From Campylobacteraceae bacterium (GTDB taxonomy: Bacteria > Campylobacterota > Campylobacteria > Campylobacterales > Sulfurovaceae): 47,146 nucleotides of DNA. The stretch's first letter is position 1. Every line of letters begins with the position of its first letter. This document shows, piece by piece, positions 24,905-34,192 of this stretch. The notes under the pieces were generated by a model. The model was not told where the DNA came from. It ran no database searches and was given only the letters and a program-made list of their open reading frames with translations. The stretch covers positions 1-47,146 of the forward strand of contig JALUKQ010000167.1 of the NCBI GenBank assembly GCA_027056485.1, written 5' to 3'. The position numbers and the translations under genes are program-made.

Positions 24905-25924
24905 TTAAAAGTCATCAAAGTCTAAACTACCTTTAGAGTAGTTTGCTACGTTACCTTCAAAAAAGTTTGTTTTTTGGTCATTAAACTTTCCAAAGTCATC
25001 AACCCATTTAATAGGATGTTCAACATTATAGATTTTTTCCATACCTACAGCTTTTAATCTTTCATCTGCTAAGTACTGTATATATTGTTCTATAATATCA
25101 TTGGTTAAACCTAAAATTTGACCTTGAGTAATGTATTTACCCCAATCACTCTCAAGCTTTACAGCTTCTCTAAACATATTGTAAATCTCATTGTTAAACT
25201 CTTTTGTAAAGATATCTGGACGTTCACGTTTTACGGCACGTATCATATTTTGAAAAAGAATCAAGTGTGTTACTTCATCACGTTGAATAAAACGAATCAT
25301 CTGTGCTGAACCCAACATTTTTCCTGAACGTGCAAGGGTATAGAGGTAAGTAAAACCTGAATAGAAGTAGATGCCTTCTAGTATTTGATTGGCAAACATC
25401 GCTTTTACTATGTTTTCATCGGTCGCGTTTACACTTAGCTCTTGATAAATCTTTGCTATGGCATCATTTTTTGTTTTAAGCATCATATCTTGTCGCCAAA
25501 GTTGGTAAATTTCATCTGTATTCGTAGAGATGGTATCTACCATTACAGCATAACTCTGAGCATGAAGTGCCTCTTCAAATGCTTGTCTAACCAACACTAG
25601 GTTAATTTCAGGAGAGGTAATAAATGGATTGACATTATCTATAAGGTTGTTGGTCTGTAAAGAGTCCATAAAAATAAGCTGCGATAAAACTTTGTCATAA
25701 GCTGTTTTTTCTGAATCGGTTAAACGCTTATAGTCTCCTACATCTTGGGTCATGTCTACCTCTTTAGGAAACCATGTATTGTTTAACATCACTTCCCATA
25801 AGTTATATGCCCAATTGTATTTAATATCATTAAGTTCAAAAATACCTGTAGGGTCTCCACCAAATATCTTTCTATCACTTGTTTTCTCTTTTGACTCAGG
25901 GTTATATATCTTCTTTCTATCCAT
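24905..25924 (-). CDS. nrdB: Class I ribonucleotide reductase small subunit
   Basis: Generates the radical used by NrdA to reduce ribonucleotides. 339 residues with the ferritin-like helices and metal ligands: Asp in LIFMDSL, Glu and His in [10 protein letters not shown], later Glu in ILEGIYF and Glu/His in [12 protein letters not shown] Tyr four residues after the first His (HAQSY) is at the radical position, so this is a tyrosyl-radical enzyme. C-terminus SLDFDDF is the NrdA-docking tail. nrdA is not adjacent, which is common in this phylum. Confidence 0.95.
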   Translation of the reverse strand: MDRKKIYNPESKEKTSDRKIFGGDPTGIFELNDIKYNWAYNLWEVMLNNTWFPKEVDMTQDVGDYKRLTDSEKTAYDKVLSQLIFMDSLQTNNLIDNVNPFITSPEINLVLVRQAFEEALHAQSYAVMVDTISTNTDEIYQLWRQDMMLKTKNDAIAKIYQELSVNATDENIVKAMFANQILEGIYFYSGFTYLYTLARSGKMLGSAQMIRFIQRDEVTHLILFQNMIRAVKRERPDIFTKEFNNEIYNMFREAVKLESDWGKYITQGQILGLTNDIIEQYIQYLADERLKAVGMEKIYNVEHPIKWVDDFGKFNDQKTNFFEGNVANYSKGSLDFDDF

Positions 25925-25946
25925 ATTATCTACCTTTATATTCGTA

Positions 25947-26022
25947 TAAAAGATTCTTCTAAAAGATTCTTGATTTTTGTGATTATACTGAAATAACTTT
26001 AGAAGCTTTTACGTAAAAGATT
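25947..26022. repeat. Short iterated motif upstream of nrdB
   Basis: TAAAAGATTCTT occurs twice with a 13-base period (25947-25958, 25960-25971) and TAAAAGATT a third time at 26014-26022, starting 23 bases before the nrdB ATG. It does not resemble an NrdR box and could be another regulator's site. Confidence 0.4.
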
Positions 26023-26152
26023 AAAGATATTAAATCATTTTTTATAAAATTTAAAAATAATATTAAAATTAAAATATAATTTAAGTTTTATAATGTTAAA
26101 ATATATTAGATATTAACAATTAATAGCATATTTTCTAGAATAAGGAGTAAAA

Positions 26153-27079
26153 ATGTATTATAATTCCAATCAAAATAGTAATGAATACTACAGTTCGTAC
26201 AAACAAGAACTCTCTGCTGTAGAGTCAAACAGAAACAAAAAAAATTCTATGTCACTACCACAAAAGACAGGTCTTAGTATTTTATTATTAGGACTTATTG
26301 GTTTTGGTTCTCCTTATTTAGTTAACTATTTTTCAGAAGATAATACAACACTTCATAGTCAAAATAACATAGATGAAATGGTGGCTAAGAAGAATATATC
26401 CCATGAGTCCATGTTAAAGAAAAGTGAAGATACAAATGACATACCTAAGATTGTAATATCTGAAGATCAACTTCCTAAAAGTATTCAAATACAAAATTCT
26501 GAATCAAAAATAATTGCTAATATAAAACAAAATGCTACAGACAGTTTAGAAGATAACTTTCAATTCAAAGATAAAGAACATAATGAGATAAAAAGACAGG
26601 TTATCTCCTTAACAGAAACAGCTAATATGAATTCAGCAGATATTGAAAAGATTGTTAATATTATTCTTGCAAAGAAAAAAGAGAAGAGTGAATCATCTTT
26701 AGAAGAGCAACTCCTCAATGCTGAGATAGAAGAGAGTCCAACTCAAACTCTAAAGGAGAGTAATCACTATAACAAAGTTGTCCTATCTTCCAAAAATGAA
26801 AATGTAAATAATAAAATTATTAATCTGAATGATAACTCTACAGTATCAAATAAAAAGATACAACTATCTAAATATGAAAAATCACTTAAACCTGAAATAG
26901 CTATTCGCTCAAATGAGATGAGAATTATTATTGTAAAAAAAGGTGATTCACTATCTAAACTTGCACTCAAAGCTTATGGTGATAAACTAGCTTACGATAA
27001 AATTTTTAAAGCAAATCCTGAAATTATTAAAAATCCAAATGAGATTTTTATAGGTCAGAAACTACGTATACCACTATAA
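26153..27079 (+). CDS. Single-pass membrane protein with C-terminal LysM domain
   Basis: 308 residues: a 38-residue Asn/Tyr/Ser-rich cytoplasmic tail, one transmembrane helix (about 41-60, TGLSILLLGLIGFGSPYLV), a long low-complexity Lys/Glu/Asn/Ser linker (60-255) and a C-terminal LysM (about 260-308: VKKGDSLSKLALKAYGD ... NPNEIFIGQKLRIPL) for peptidoglycan binding. The layout would tether the inner membrane to the cell wall. ATG follows AATAAGGAG. No enzyme domain seen; function unknown. Confidence 0.8.
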   Translation: MYYNSNQNSNEYYSSYKQELSAVESNRNKKNSMSLPQKTGLSILLLGLIGFGSPYLVNYFSEDNTTLHSQNNIDEMVAKKNISHESMLKKSEDTNDIPKIVISEDQLPKSIQIQNSESKIIANIKQNATDSLEDNFQFKDKEHNEIKRQVISLTETANMNSADIEKIVNIILAKKKEKSESSLEEQLLNAEIEESPTQTLKESNHYNKVVLSSKNENVNNKIINLNDNSTVSNKKIQLSKYEKSLKPEIAIRSNEMRIIIVKKGDSLSKLALKAYGDKLAYDKIFKANPEIIKNPNEIFIGQKLRIPL

Positions 27080-27143
27080 AATTACTCCATGTTAAGATTA
27101 TCCTGATATATTAAAAATCATATTTTAACTATTAGGATAGATT

Positions 27144-27623
27144 ATGAATTATATGTTTGAAACAGGATTTTTAGGTACTAGAGCTCCTTTTTTTATGGAC
27201 TTTGTTACACTTATTGTTGCACTATTACCTCTACTTATTTTCTTTGCCATTAGCTTAGCAAAAAGAAAATCTTATAAAGAGCATGCTATTGTACAAACTC
27301 TTATTTTTATTATCTCTATTATTATTTTTTCTTACTTTGAATATGGTGTTCGTTTAGGTGGAGGTTTTGACTCTTTTATGGAAGGTAGTCATGTTTCACA
27401 TAACTATGCTTTATGGGTGCTTGTTGTTCATATTTTTATATCTGTTATAACCTTAATTATTTGGACTATTACTCTACTATCAGCAAGAAAAAAACAACAC
27501 AAACATAAGTTACCTGGTCAATTTTCAATGCCACATAAAAAAGCTGGTATACGTACTTTTATTGGTATATTTTTAACATCCTTTACAGGTATTTGGGTTT
27601 ATCTTTTGCTTTTTGTTTATTAA
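27144..27623 (+). CDS. DUF420-like membrane protein
   Basis: 159 residues, four hydrophobic helices. The pattern HNYALWVLVVHIFISVITLIIWTITLL then HKKAGIRTFIGIFLTSFTGIWVYLLLF follows the DUF420 family, which includes Bacillus YozB/CtaM, involved in haem-copper oxidase maturation. A similar role here is a guess. Its stop lies one base from the tamB stop on the other strand. Confidence 0.6.
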   Translation: MNYMFETGFLGTRAPFFMDFVTLIVALLPLLIFFAISLAKRKSYKEHAIVQTLIFIISIIIFSYFEYGVRLGGGFDSFMEGSHVSHNYALWVLVVHIFISVITLIIWTITLLSARKKQHKHKLPGQFSMPHKKAGIRTFIGIFLTSFTGIWVYLLLFVY

Positions 27624-27624
27624 C

Positions 27625-30600
27625 CTACTTAAACCTCTTTCTAAAGAAGAGGTCTATACTCTGTGATGGTATAGTTTTTTGGTGTTGCCCAACTTCTACT
27701 TTAATATTTTTGTTGACCTCATATTCCAAAATAAATGAGTTACCCTCTTTAGAGTTTTCTATGATTACCATGGTATCTTTGTTAATTTTTTTACCAGCCT
27801 GTATGGCATACCCTTCACCTGTACTATCATCTTTTATAAAGACTCTATCAAGTTCAACTTCATAGGCAAAATCTCTTGCAGCTTGATTCATAATAAAAAG
27901 TTGAGCTTCTCTTCCTAAAGAGCCTCCTCCCTCTGAAAGATTTGCTGTAGAGACACCCAAAAGTAAATAGGACAAAATATCTTTTTTTGCCATTGCAGGG
28001 TCAGAGCTAAAGTCCAGTTTAGGGCGATTGGCATCACCATGAATATTAATAGTAATCAGTACATCAGGCAATTCATGTTCTACTTTAATATCAAGTAGAG
28101 GGTTTATATCTTTTAGTCCTCTAAAAACAATATTGGAATCTACAACAGTAAAAAGTTTTGGAGCTTGTTCTACACGACCATTGATATCACGTATTTTTCC
28201 CAACATTCCCAAATTTTTACCAAAAGCTTTTTTAGCTTTCACATCAACCATAAATTTCAACTCAATATCTCTGGTTTTATACTGAGCATCAGGAGCATAA
28301 ATAGAGAGGTCTATGTAGGTATCTTCTAAAAAATTATCACTCTCTTTTTTCTTATTTTTATCTTTTTTAGTAATAACTATCACATCGGGGTCATGTGCAG
28401 CATCTAAAAACTTGGCTTCATAAAAAACTTTTAGCTTATCGAGAGAAACTCCACCTACAATTTTTCTCTTTTTCCCTATTTGACTATAGTTTATATGGGT
28501 ACTAAGAATCATACTTCCATAATTTGGGTGACCCAAAGGTAGTTTCTCTATAGATGCATCAACACTCATATTTTCTACAGTACCTTTTCCCTTGACCAAT
28601 ATATTTGGATGCATGTCTATAAGAACATCTCTCTTCTCTCCAAAATAAATCTTTCCTTTTTGGTTCAAATAGAAATCTCTGTTCAGATTTTTATCTTTAA
28701 ACCCTGTGGTTTTAAAACTTAAGGTATTAAGTGTGAGTAACTCTTTAGCATAGTGAGCATCTACATCTAAACTCTCAATGTTAAACCCTTCCATCTTTAG
28801 CTTAGGAGAGTTTATTTTTCCAAAAATCTCTTCACCTCTCATCTTAACTTTGGCATGGAGTGGTCCATTAACAGGAGTAACAGTAAATGGATAAAGAGCT
28901 GAAAACTCTTTTTCTAGCTTCGTAACAGAGTCAATATCTAAAGTTGCTTCTAACTGCTTCTTCGCTATGTCTCCAGTGGCAAGGAGTTTAAGGTGTGCTG
29001 TTGTAAGTTTTACATTTAGACCAGAAGCATCATTTTTAGCATCAATATAAGCTTTAAAGCCTTTATTCGCCTCAATTAGTCCTTTAACCCTAAAGTAGTT
29101 CTTAGAAAGAGTCACCTCACCTTCTATATCTGCTTTAACAAAAGTATCTTTCAACTCACGAGGAAGTTCTACTATTTTTGCAGGGTATATACCTTCACTC
29201 TTTAGTTTAAAGGTGAAGTGGTCATTGTCCGAACTTTCAGCTTTGAGTTGAAGTTTAGGAGAGTCTATAGTTACAAGTAGTTTTCCTTGCTCATTTTTCA
29301 TATCTATCTTAACTGGTTTTAGCGATTTTAAATTGACTCCAAAAGCATCAAGATTATCAACTTCTAGCTTGTTTTTTAGTTTCATAGATTTTGGGTTAGT
29401 ATAATCACCAGAGAAACTACTTTTTAAATTAAGACCTAAAGCACCACCTGTTGATTGAATAGCTACAGAGCCTTTAGCCTGATGAGCTAACAGATTTAAC
29501 GCTATAGGTGAACCTTTTATAGTTACATTAGAGATTTTTTTATCTTTAAGCACTTTAGTATCTGCATTCAAATCAAGCTGTAAATCTTTAAGCCCACCTT
29601 TGGCTTTTAATACTAAGTGGGTATCACCTTTTAGTTTAAACTCCTGCTCTTTTAAGAAAGTGTTTATGTATTTAGCATGAGTATTTACCTTAGCTACAAC
29701 ATTTTTTAAGAGTAGCGTACTGTTTATATCATTGCTATTTAAGCTCACACCAGCACTTAGCTTACCATCTGCAACAGTAGAGTCAAATAGTGTCATAAAC
29801 GCTGCATCTACATCTCCCTTTAAAGGTTTAGCTGTTCCTTTTATATCCACATTTTTCACATCAAAATCTATACTATTTTGCTTCCCTTTAAGATTTTTAA
29901 GAGAGCTTGAGAACGTGACATTTTTCATATCACCTTTTGCTTTTAGATTTATGTGACTATCACTAGAGATAGTTACATTTGAATCTTTTAGCATCCTACT
30001 TAAGCCATCTTTATGACTGTTTAAATCAGAGTTTAGAGTAAAACTTAGACTGTTGTTTATATCTTTATAGTTTAGAGATGTTTTTACATCAAGCACTCCA
30101 CTCGCTAACGATGAGTCAAAGTGAGTTAAGAGTGTTGCCTTTACATCACCATCTAAAGGTTTGGCTTTCCCGTTTAACTCTAAATCTTTTAGATTTAAAG
30201 CTATATTATTCTGTTTAGCTTTTAAGCCTTTTATGGTTGTTCTGTACTCTACATTTTTCATATCACCTTTTGCAAAAAGTGTTAAAGTTGGAAGAGCCTC
30301 TATGGTAATATTTTGCTCTTTCAAATTAGTTACTATAGAAGATTTTTTAGCTTTAAAAGTAGAGTCAACATTAAAAACTAGTGTGTTATTTATATCATCC
30401 AAATTTAATGTGGCATGACTATCAAGTTTTAAATCTCCTACATTACTGTCAACTCTTGTCTTTACACTATTGACAACATCTTTTTTCTCTATACTATAAC
30501 TACCAAAAGTATGCAAAGCTCGGCTATGTACCTCATAATTATTCTGCTTTAAATCTAAACGATGAACTGTTAAGTCATAATCAATTTTTTGTAAATCACC

Positions 30601-31296
30601 ATCTGCTTTTAAAGTCAGTTTTGGATTACTGAAAAAGGTCAAATTCTGCTCTGCTACAAAAGGCTCTATAAAGCTCTTTTCACCCTCTATAACTCCTGCT
30701 AAATGGTAGTGTTCGTTTTTAAAAGTAGCATTAACATCAGCTTGTGCCATATTGCTGTCGAGCCATAGAGTCACATCACCCTCATGTTTGGTTTTCATAT
30801 CTGTTTCAAGATTATAAACATGAAGTTTAAAAGCATGTACATCATACTCTTCATAAGCTATATCTTTTAATGATATAGCTGCACGGTTCACAACTACTCT
30901 ATCAAAAGGAAGTGTGGTATTGCTTTTTGTTTTATTCTCTTCTGTAGCGTTACTATCTATAAGTGAAGATAAAAAATCTTTATCAATCTCTGCATTTTTT
31001 AAAACCAAATTATCAATATATAAAACTCTATTTTTTAACTGCTCAAAGTCAACTTTTAGACTAAGCTCTTTTACTTTTACTTGGTTGTTGTAGTTTACAT
31101 CTTTTAGTTTAAAGCCAGAGAGTAGCCCACCCTCTATACTACCATAGCTAACGCCATTCTCTTTCAATACTGACTTAAATGGCTCTAATGCCATAGATGG
31201 AGACTCTAAAACAAAATATAAAAGAATAGCCAAAAGTATGAGTAGTAAAATCAACCATTTTATAATACTATGAGATATTAGGAGTAGCTTTTTCAA
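27625..31296 (-). CDS. tamB: TamB translocation and assembly module subunit
   Basis: 1223 residues, anchored by an N-terminal helix (about 12-30), then a periplasm-spanning beta-taco of AsmA-like repeats, and the conserved DUF490/TamB C-terminal domain (about 900-1223, with DILSYLLLGVSTANL, ALDYA-like QAARDFAYEVELDRVFIKDD and a terminal FFRKRFK). With TamA it inserts outer-membrane proteins or moves phospholipids outward. Residues about 215-630 contain four copies of a repeat of about 112 residues (see findings). The ATG overlaps the tamA stop by 4 bases. Confidence 0.92.
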   Translation of the reverse strand: MKKLLLISHSIIKWLILLLILLAILLYFVLESPSMALEPFKSVLKENGVSYGSIEGGLLSGFKLKDVNYNNQVKVKELSLKVDFEQLKNRVLYIDNLVLKNAEIDKDFLSSLIDSNATEENKTKSNTTLPFDRVVVNRAAISLKDIAYEEYDVHAFKLHVYNLETDMKTKHEGDVTLWLDSNMAQADVNATFKNEHYHLAGVIEGEKSFIEPFVAEQNLTFFSNPKLTLKADGDLQKIDYDLTVHRLDLKQNNYEVHSRALHTFGSYSIEKKDVVNSVKTRVDSNVGDLKLDSHATLNLDDINNTLVFNVDSTFKAKKSSIVTNLKEQNITIEALPTLTLFAKGDMKNVEYRTTIKGLKAKQNNIALNLKDLELNGKAKPLDGDVKATLLTHFDSSLASGVLDVKTSLNYKDINNSLSFTLNSDLNSHKDGLSRMLKDSNVTISSDSHINLKAKGDMKNVTFSSSLKNLKGKQNSIDFDVKNVDIKGTAKPLKGDVDAAFMTLFDSTVADGKLSAGVSLNSNDINSTLLLKNVVAKVNTHAKYINTFLKEQEFKLKGDTHLVLKAKGGLKDLQLDLNADTKVLKDKKISNVTIKGSPIALNLLAHQAKGSVAIQSTGGALGLNLKSSFSGDYTNPKSMKLKNKLEVDNLDAFGVNLKSLKPVKIDMKNEQGKLLVTIDSPKLQLKAESSDNDHFTFKLKSEGIYPAKIVELPRELKDTFVKADIEGEVTLSKNYFRVKGLIEANKGFKAYIDAKNDASGLNVKLTTAHLKLLATGDIAKKQLEATLDIDSVTKLEKEFSALYPFTVTPVNGPLHAKVKMRGEEIFGKINSPKLKMEGFNIESLDVDAHYAKELLTLNTLSFKTTGFKDKNLNRDFYLNQKGKIYFGEKRDVLIDMHPNILVKGKGTVENMSVDASIEKLPLGHPNYGSMILSTHINYSQIGKKRKIVGGVSLDKLKVFYEAKFLDAAHDPDVIVITKKDKNKKKESDNFLEDTYIDLSIYAPDAQYKTRDIELKFMVDVKAKKAFGKNLGMLGKIRDINGRVEQAPKLFTVVDSNIVFRGLKDINPLLDIKVEHELPDVLITINIHGDANRPKLDFSSDPAMAKKDILSYLLLGVSTANLSEGGGSLGREAQLFIMNQAARDFAYEVELDRVFIKDDSTGEGYAIQAGKKINKDTMVIIENSKEGNSFILEYEVNKNIKVEVGQHQKTIPSQSIDLFFRKRFK

Positions 31297-33014
31297 AATA
31301 CCTGTCCTATCCCTAAATGCAAGGCAAAACCACCATCAGTAGGAAAACCAACATCAAGACGAAGAGGACCAATAACTGACAGATAACGTAGACCCGTTCC
31401 AAAGCTTGTGTACCACTCTTCATCAAACCTGTTAACATCAAAAGAGAGTTTTGAACTATCAACAAAACCAACAACAGAGAAATTTTCAGTCAGATAATAG
31501 CGACTCTCAAGAGAAGCATCTATCATACTCAATCCACCCAAAGGATACTTACCACTATGTTTACCTAAATCTCTATACTCATACCCTCTATTGCTCATAG
31601 CTCCACCTAAAAAGAAATGTTTAAAGGGTGGAGTCTCTTCCGATATAGTTCCTGCCTTTACTTTAAATGCCATGATGAGAGGATCAAACTCTTTGATGTA
31701 TCTAGCTTCACCCAAAACTTTAAGATAGTCTATCTCTGAACCTATCTGCTTCATCGACTTCTCCACATACAGTGAAGTATAGTATCCATTCTTAGCATCC
31801 ATCTTGTCATCACGAGCATCAAGTATAAAACGATAAAAAAATGAATTGATAAGATAATTTCCACTAAAAAAAGCAGGAATACCAGATTCTATCTCTGAGT
31901 GTTCCATCTGAAACCCAAAAAAGTGGTCAAAACGTCGTCGTTCTCCTAAAATTTCCTGATTATAGTACTTACCAAAGGTCACACGTTCCGTAAAAAGTTT
32001 CTCTATATAGGAGTCATAATCCCATCTACTATAACCAAGCTCATTTCTAAAGCTCAACTTTCCAATCAAGTCATTCTTTATAATCTCTGGGTCATAAAAA
32101 GAGGTATATGCATTATAACCTCGCTGGGAAAGTTTCAACCCTGTTCTAAACTCACGAAGGTTTCCAAAGAAGTTGTGGTCAATATACTCAATCCCACCTC
32201 TTGCTCCTTCTTCAGTATCATAACCTATATTTGAAGCAAACTCTTTGGTTTTTCCCTCTTCTAAAGTAATGCTCATAGGTGTTTTTCCATCACTGGTATT
32301 AAAGTCAGCTTCCATCTTTATCTTCTCAAAAACACCCAGTCTATAGATATTATCATAACTCTCTTCTAGTTTAAGAACATTATAAAGCTCACCATTTTCA
32401 TAAACAATCTCTTCTTTTATTAACTTATTATCAACTTTAGCAGAGTTATTTATATCGGTAGTAGAAAAGTATCTTTTCTTACCTTTATCAACATTCATTT
32501 TAATATCAACTTTATATAAGTCTAAGTCAACTAAAGCTTTTGCCTTCATGCTATGTGTAGGATAACCTGTCTCTTCAAGATGGCGAACTATCTTCTTTTT
32601 AGATTCGGTAAAATCTGTAGTTCTAAACCGTTTTCCTTGTTTAAATAGAGCAAAACGTTTAAACTCATCATCTATAACAATTGAAGCTATTTTAATGGCT
32701 TCATTTTTTTTAATATTTAAATAAATCGTATCATCATCAGTACGAGAATAGACCTCTACTTTATAGTACCCCATGCTTTTACTATAGTCTAAAAGGCTCT
32801 CTTCAAAACCTTTTATATCCTTTTCATCAAAAATAGGGTCAGACTTCCACACCTTATAAATAGCTGGGTATTCTATATGACAAATCTTAAGCAAGGTAGC
32901 TCTATCAAACTCTCCAGTAAGTAAATCTATATCACCTGTGAACTTTATATTATTAAAGATTTTACCATACATAACAGTAGTTATAAGAAGAAGTATAATT
33001 ATATATTTTTTCAT
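31293..33014 (-). CDS. tamA: TamA, BamA/Omp85-family outer-membrane protein
   Basis: 573 residues: signal peptide (MKKYIIILLLITTVMYG), three POTRA-like domains (about 20-240), then a 16-strand barrel with the Omp85 loop motif NRGYEYRDLG and a C-terminal Phe (LHLGIGQVF). It forms the TAM complex with the TamB encoded next, sharing 4 bases with it. Size and order are normal for tamA-tamB. Confidence 0.92.
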   Translation of the reverse strand: MKKYIIILLLITTVMYGKIFNNIKFTGDIDLLTGEFDRATLLKICHIEYPAIYKVWKSDPIFDEKDIKGFEESLLDYSKSMGYYKVEVYSRTDDDTIYLNIKKNEAIKIASIVIDDEFKRFALFKQGKRFRTTDFTESKKKIVRHLEETGYPTHSMKAKALVDLDLYKVDIKMNVDKGKKRYFSTTDINNSAKVDNKLIKEEIVYENGELYNVLKLEESYDNIYRLGVFEKIKMEADFNTSDGKTPMSITLEEGKTKEFASNIGYDTEEGARGGIEYIDHNFFGNLREFRTGLKLSQRGYNAYTSFYDPEIIKNDLIGKLSFRNELGYSRWDYDSYIEKLFTERVTFGKYYNQEILGERRRFDHFFGFQMEHSEIESGIPAFFSGNYLINSFFYRFILDARDDKMDAKNGYYTSLYVEKSMKQIGSEIDYLKVLGEARYIKEFDPLIMAFKVKAGTISEETPPFKHFFLGGAMSNRGYEYRDLGKHSGKYPLGGLSMIDASLESRYYLTENFSVVGFVDSSKLSFDVNRFDEEWYTSFGTGLRYLSVIGPLRLDVGFPTDGGFALHLGIGQVF

Positions 33015-33134
33015 TGTTTCTATTCTAACATAGAAGTGTGAAGAAATAAATTGTTGCTTTATGATTTAAATAAAAAAAGAGAAAGATAGAAGCACAATAA
33101 GACAAAATAAAATAATTAAACATAAAGTAAAAAA

Positions 33135-33306
33135 TTTTTTGTTGCAATTTTTTCTTTAGTCTAGGCACAAACGAGGAAGCATACCAATAACGAGTTTTAG
33201 AAAATGTTTTTTTGTAGCAATTTTTTCTTTAATCTAGGAGTGTGTAAGGAGGTATACTTCTGTATCCGACGAAGCACAACGACAACGAGTAAAGGAAAAA
33301 GAGTGA
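33135..33306. repeat. Two imperfect repeat units beside tRNA-Val
   Basis: Unit 1 (33135-33206) and unit 2 (33207-33306) both begin TTTTTTGT(T/A)GCAATTTTTTCTTTA(G/A)TCTAGG and both end with AACGAGT followed by an A/G-rich tail. In unit 2 the end (GAGTAAAGGAAAAA) is close to the reverse complement of its beginning, so each unit is a diverged inverted-repeat element. No gene is visible here. A small non-autonomous repeat is possible. Confidence 0.6.
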
Positions 33307-33313
33307 CAAAAAA

Positions 33314-33388
33314 TGGTGATCACGATTGGACTTGAACCAACGACTTCTTCCATGTCAAGGAAGTACTCTACCACTGAGTTACGCGATC
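33314..33388 (-). tRNA. tRNA-Val(GAC), CCA encoded
   Basis: Folds into a full cloverleaf: acceptor GATCGCG / CGTGATC with one G-U pair, discriminator A and encoded CCA; D arm ACTC-AGTGGTA-GAGT; anticodon stem CTTCC / GGAAG with loop TTGACAT, giving anticodon GAC (valine, GUC/GUU codons); T arm GTTGG-TTCAAGT-CCAAT. A run of T follows the CCA. Confidence 0.93.
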
Positions 33389-33409
33389 ACTATCATAAAG
33401 GAGAGTGGG

Positions 33410-33415
33410 ATTATA
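33410..33415 (-). promoter_or_regulatory. -10 box of tRNA-Val
   Basis: TATAAT on the minus strand, 22 bases before the tRNA 5' end, preceded by an A run. The distance allows a short 5' leader for RNase P removal. Confidence 0.55.
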
Positions 33416-33453
33416 TTTTTTTTTGACTTAAATGGAGATTACAAAACCTATAT

Positions 33454-34185
33454 TTAACCTACCAAACGGTTTAATATAGCTCCTGTGATTTGTCGTACAG
33501 GATTCAAGATAATAGTTAAGTAATCTTTTTTAGGCTCTGTTGCTTTTTTAATAATTTTATAATTGTAATAACTATTTTCTAAAAGTACATGTTCAGGAAC
33601 CAAAAGCTTTTCTCTAATACGAACAGTTCGCTCAATATAATCAAAAGCTAAATTATAATATTCTAAATAATAGTATGCTAATGCTATTCTGCTATAACTC
33701 TCTGCTACAAGCAGATTATTTTCCACATAGGAGAGTTCTTTTCTTATAGATAAAGATTTTTTATAATAACTTAAAGCTTTATCAAAAGAGCCAATTTGCT
33801 CATATACTGCACCTATACTTTGGTAATTCTCAGCTGTAGCCAAACTTCTTAATTCTAAATAATTTTCTCTAATTTTAATAGATTCATTATAAAAGTATAG
33901 ACTATTTTCTATCATCATTGATGATGCATACATATGTGCTATATGAGTTAAAAAAAAGGCTATCTCTTCAGAAGGAGTACTTTTTACTACTTCATCTTCT
34001 AAAGATATAATATTTTCTAAAAAATAGACCAGCTCTTTTTTATCTATAGTATCTCTATTATCACTATAATTTACCTCTTTATTTGAAAGTTGATAGAATC
34101 CTATAGTAAATTTTTTTAAAATATCCCTATCTACAGTATCAATAAAGAAATTTAATTTAGCATTTAAACTTTTCATAAATATCAT
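33454..34185 (-). CDS. TPR protein, second of a tandem pair
   Basis: 243 residues, no signal peptide. Two clear 42-residue TPR_12 repeats at about 100-185 (YQSIGAVYEQIGSFDKALSYYKKSLSIRKEL and YSRIALAYYYLEYYNLAFDYIERTVRIREKL) flanked by degenerate ones. The unique N-terminus (1-75) and a C-terminal hydrophobic-basic tail (LTIILNPVRQITGAILNRLVG) are without known homologues to me. A second ATG lies at codon 4. Seven bases behind the longer TPR gene, so co-transcribed. Confidence 0.7.
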   Translation of the reverse strand: MIFMKSLNAKLNFFIDTVDRDILKKFTIGFYQLSNKEVNYSDNRDTIDKKELVYFLENIISLEDEVVKSTPSEEIAFFLTHIAHMYASSMMIENSLYFYNESIKIRENYLELRSLATAENYQSIGAVYEQIGSFDKALSYYKKSLSIRKELSYVENNLLVAESYSRIALAYYYLEYYNLAFDYIERTVRIREKLLVPEHVLLENSYYNYKIIKKATEPKKDYLTIILNPVRQITGAILNRLVG

Positions 34186-34192
34186 TTTCTTC

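Noticed and set aside
25925-26152. NrdR box before nrdB
   Set aside because: The iterated TAAAAGATT motif does not resemble the palindromic NrdR consensus.
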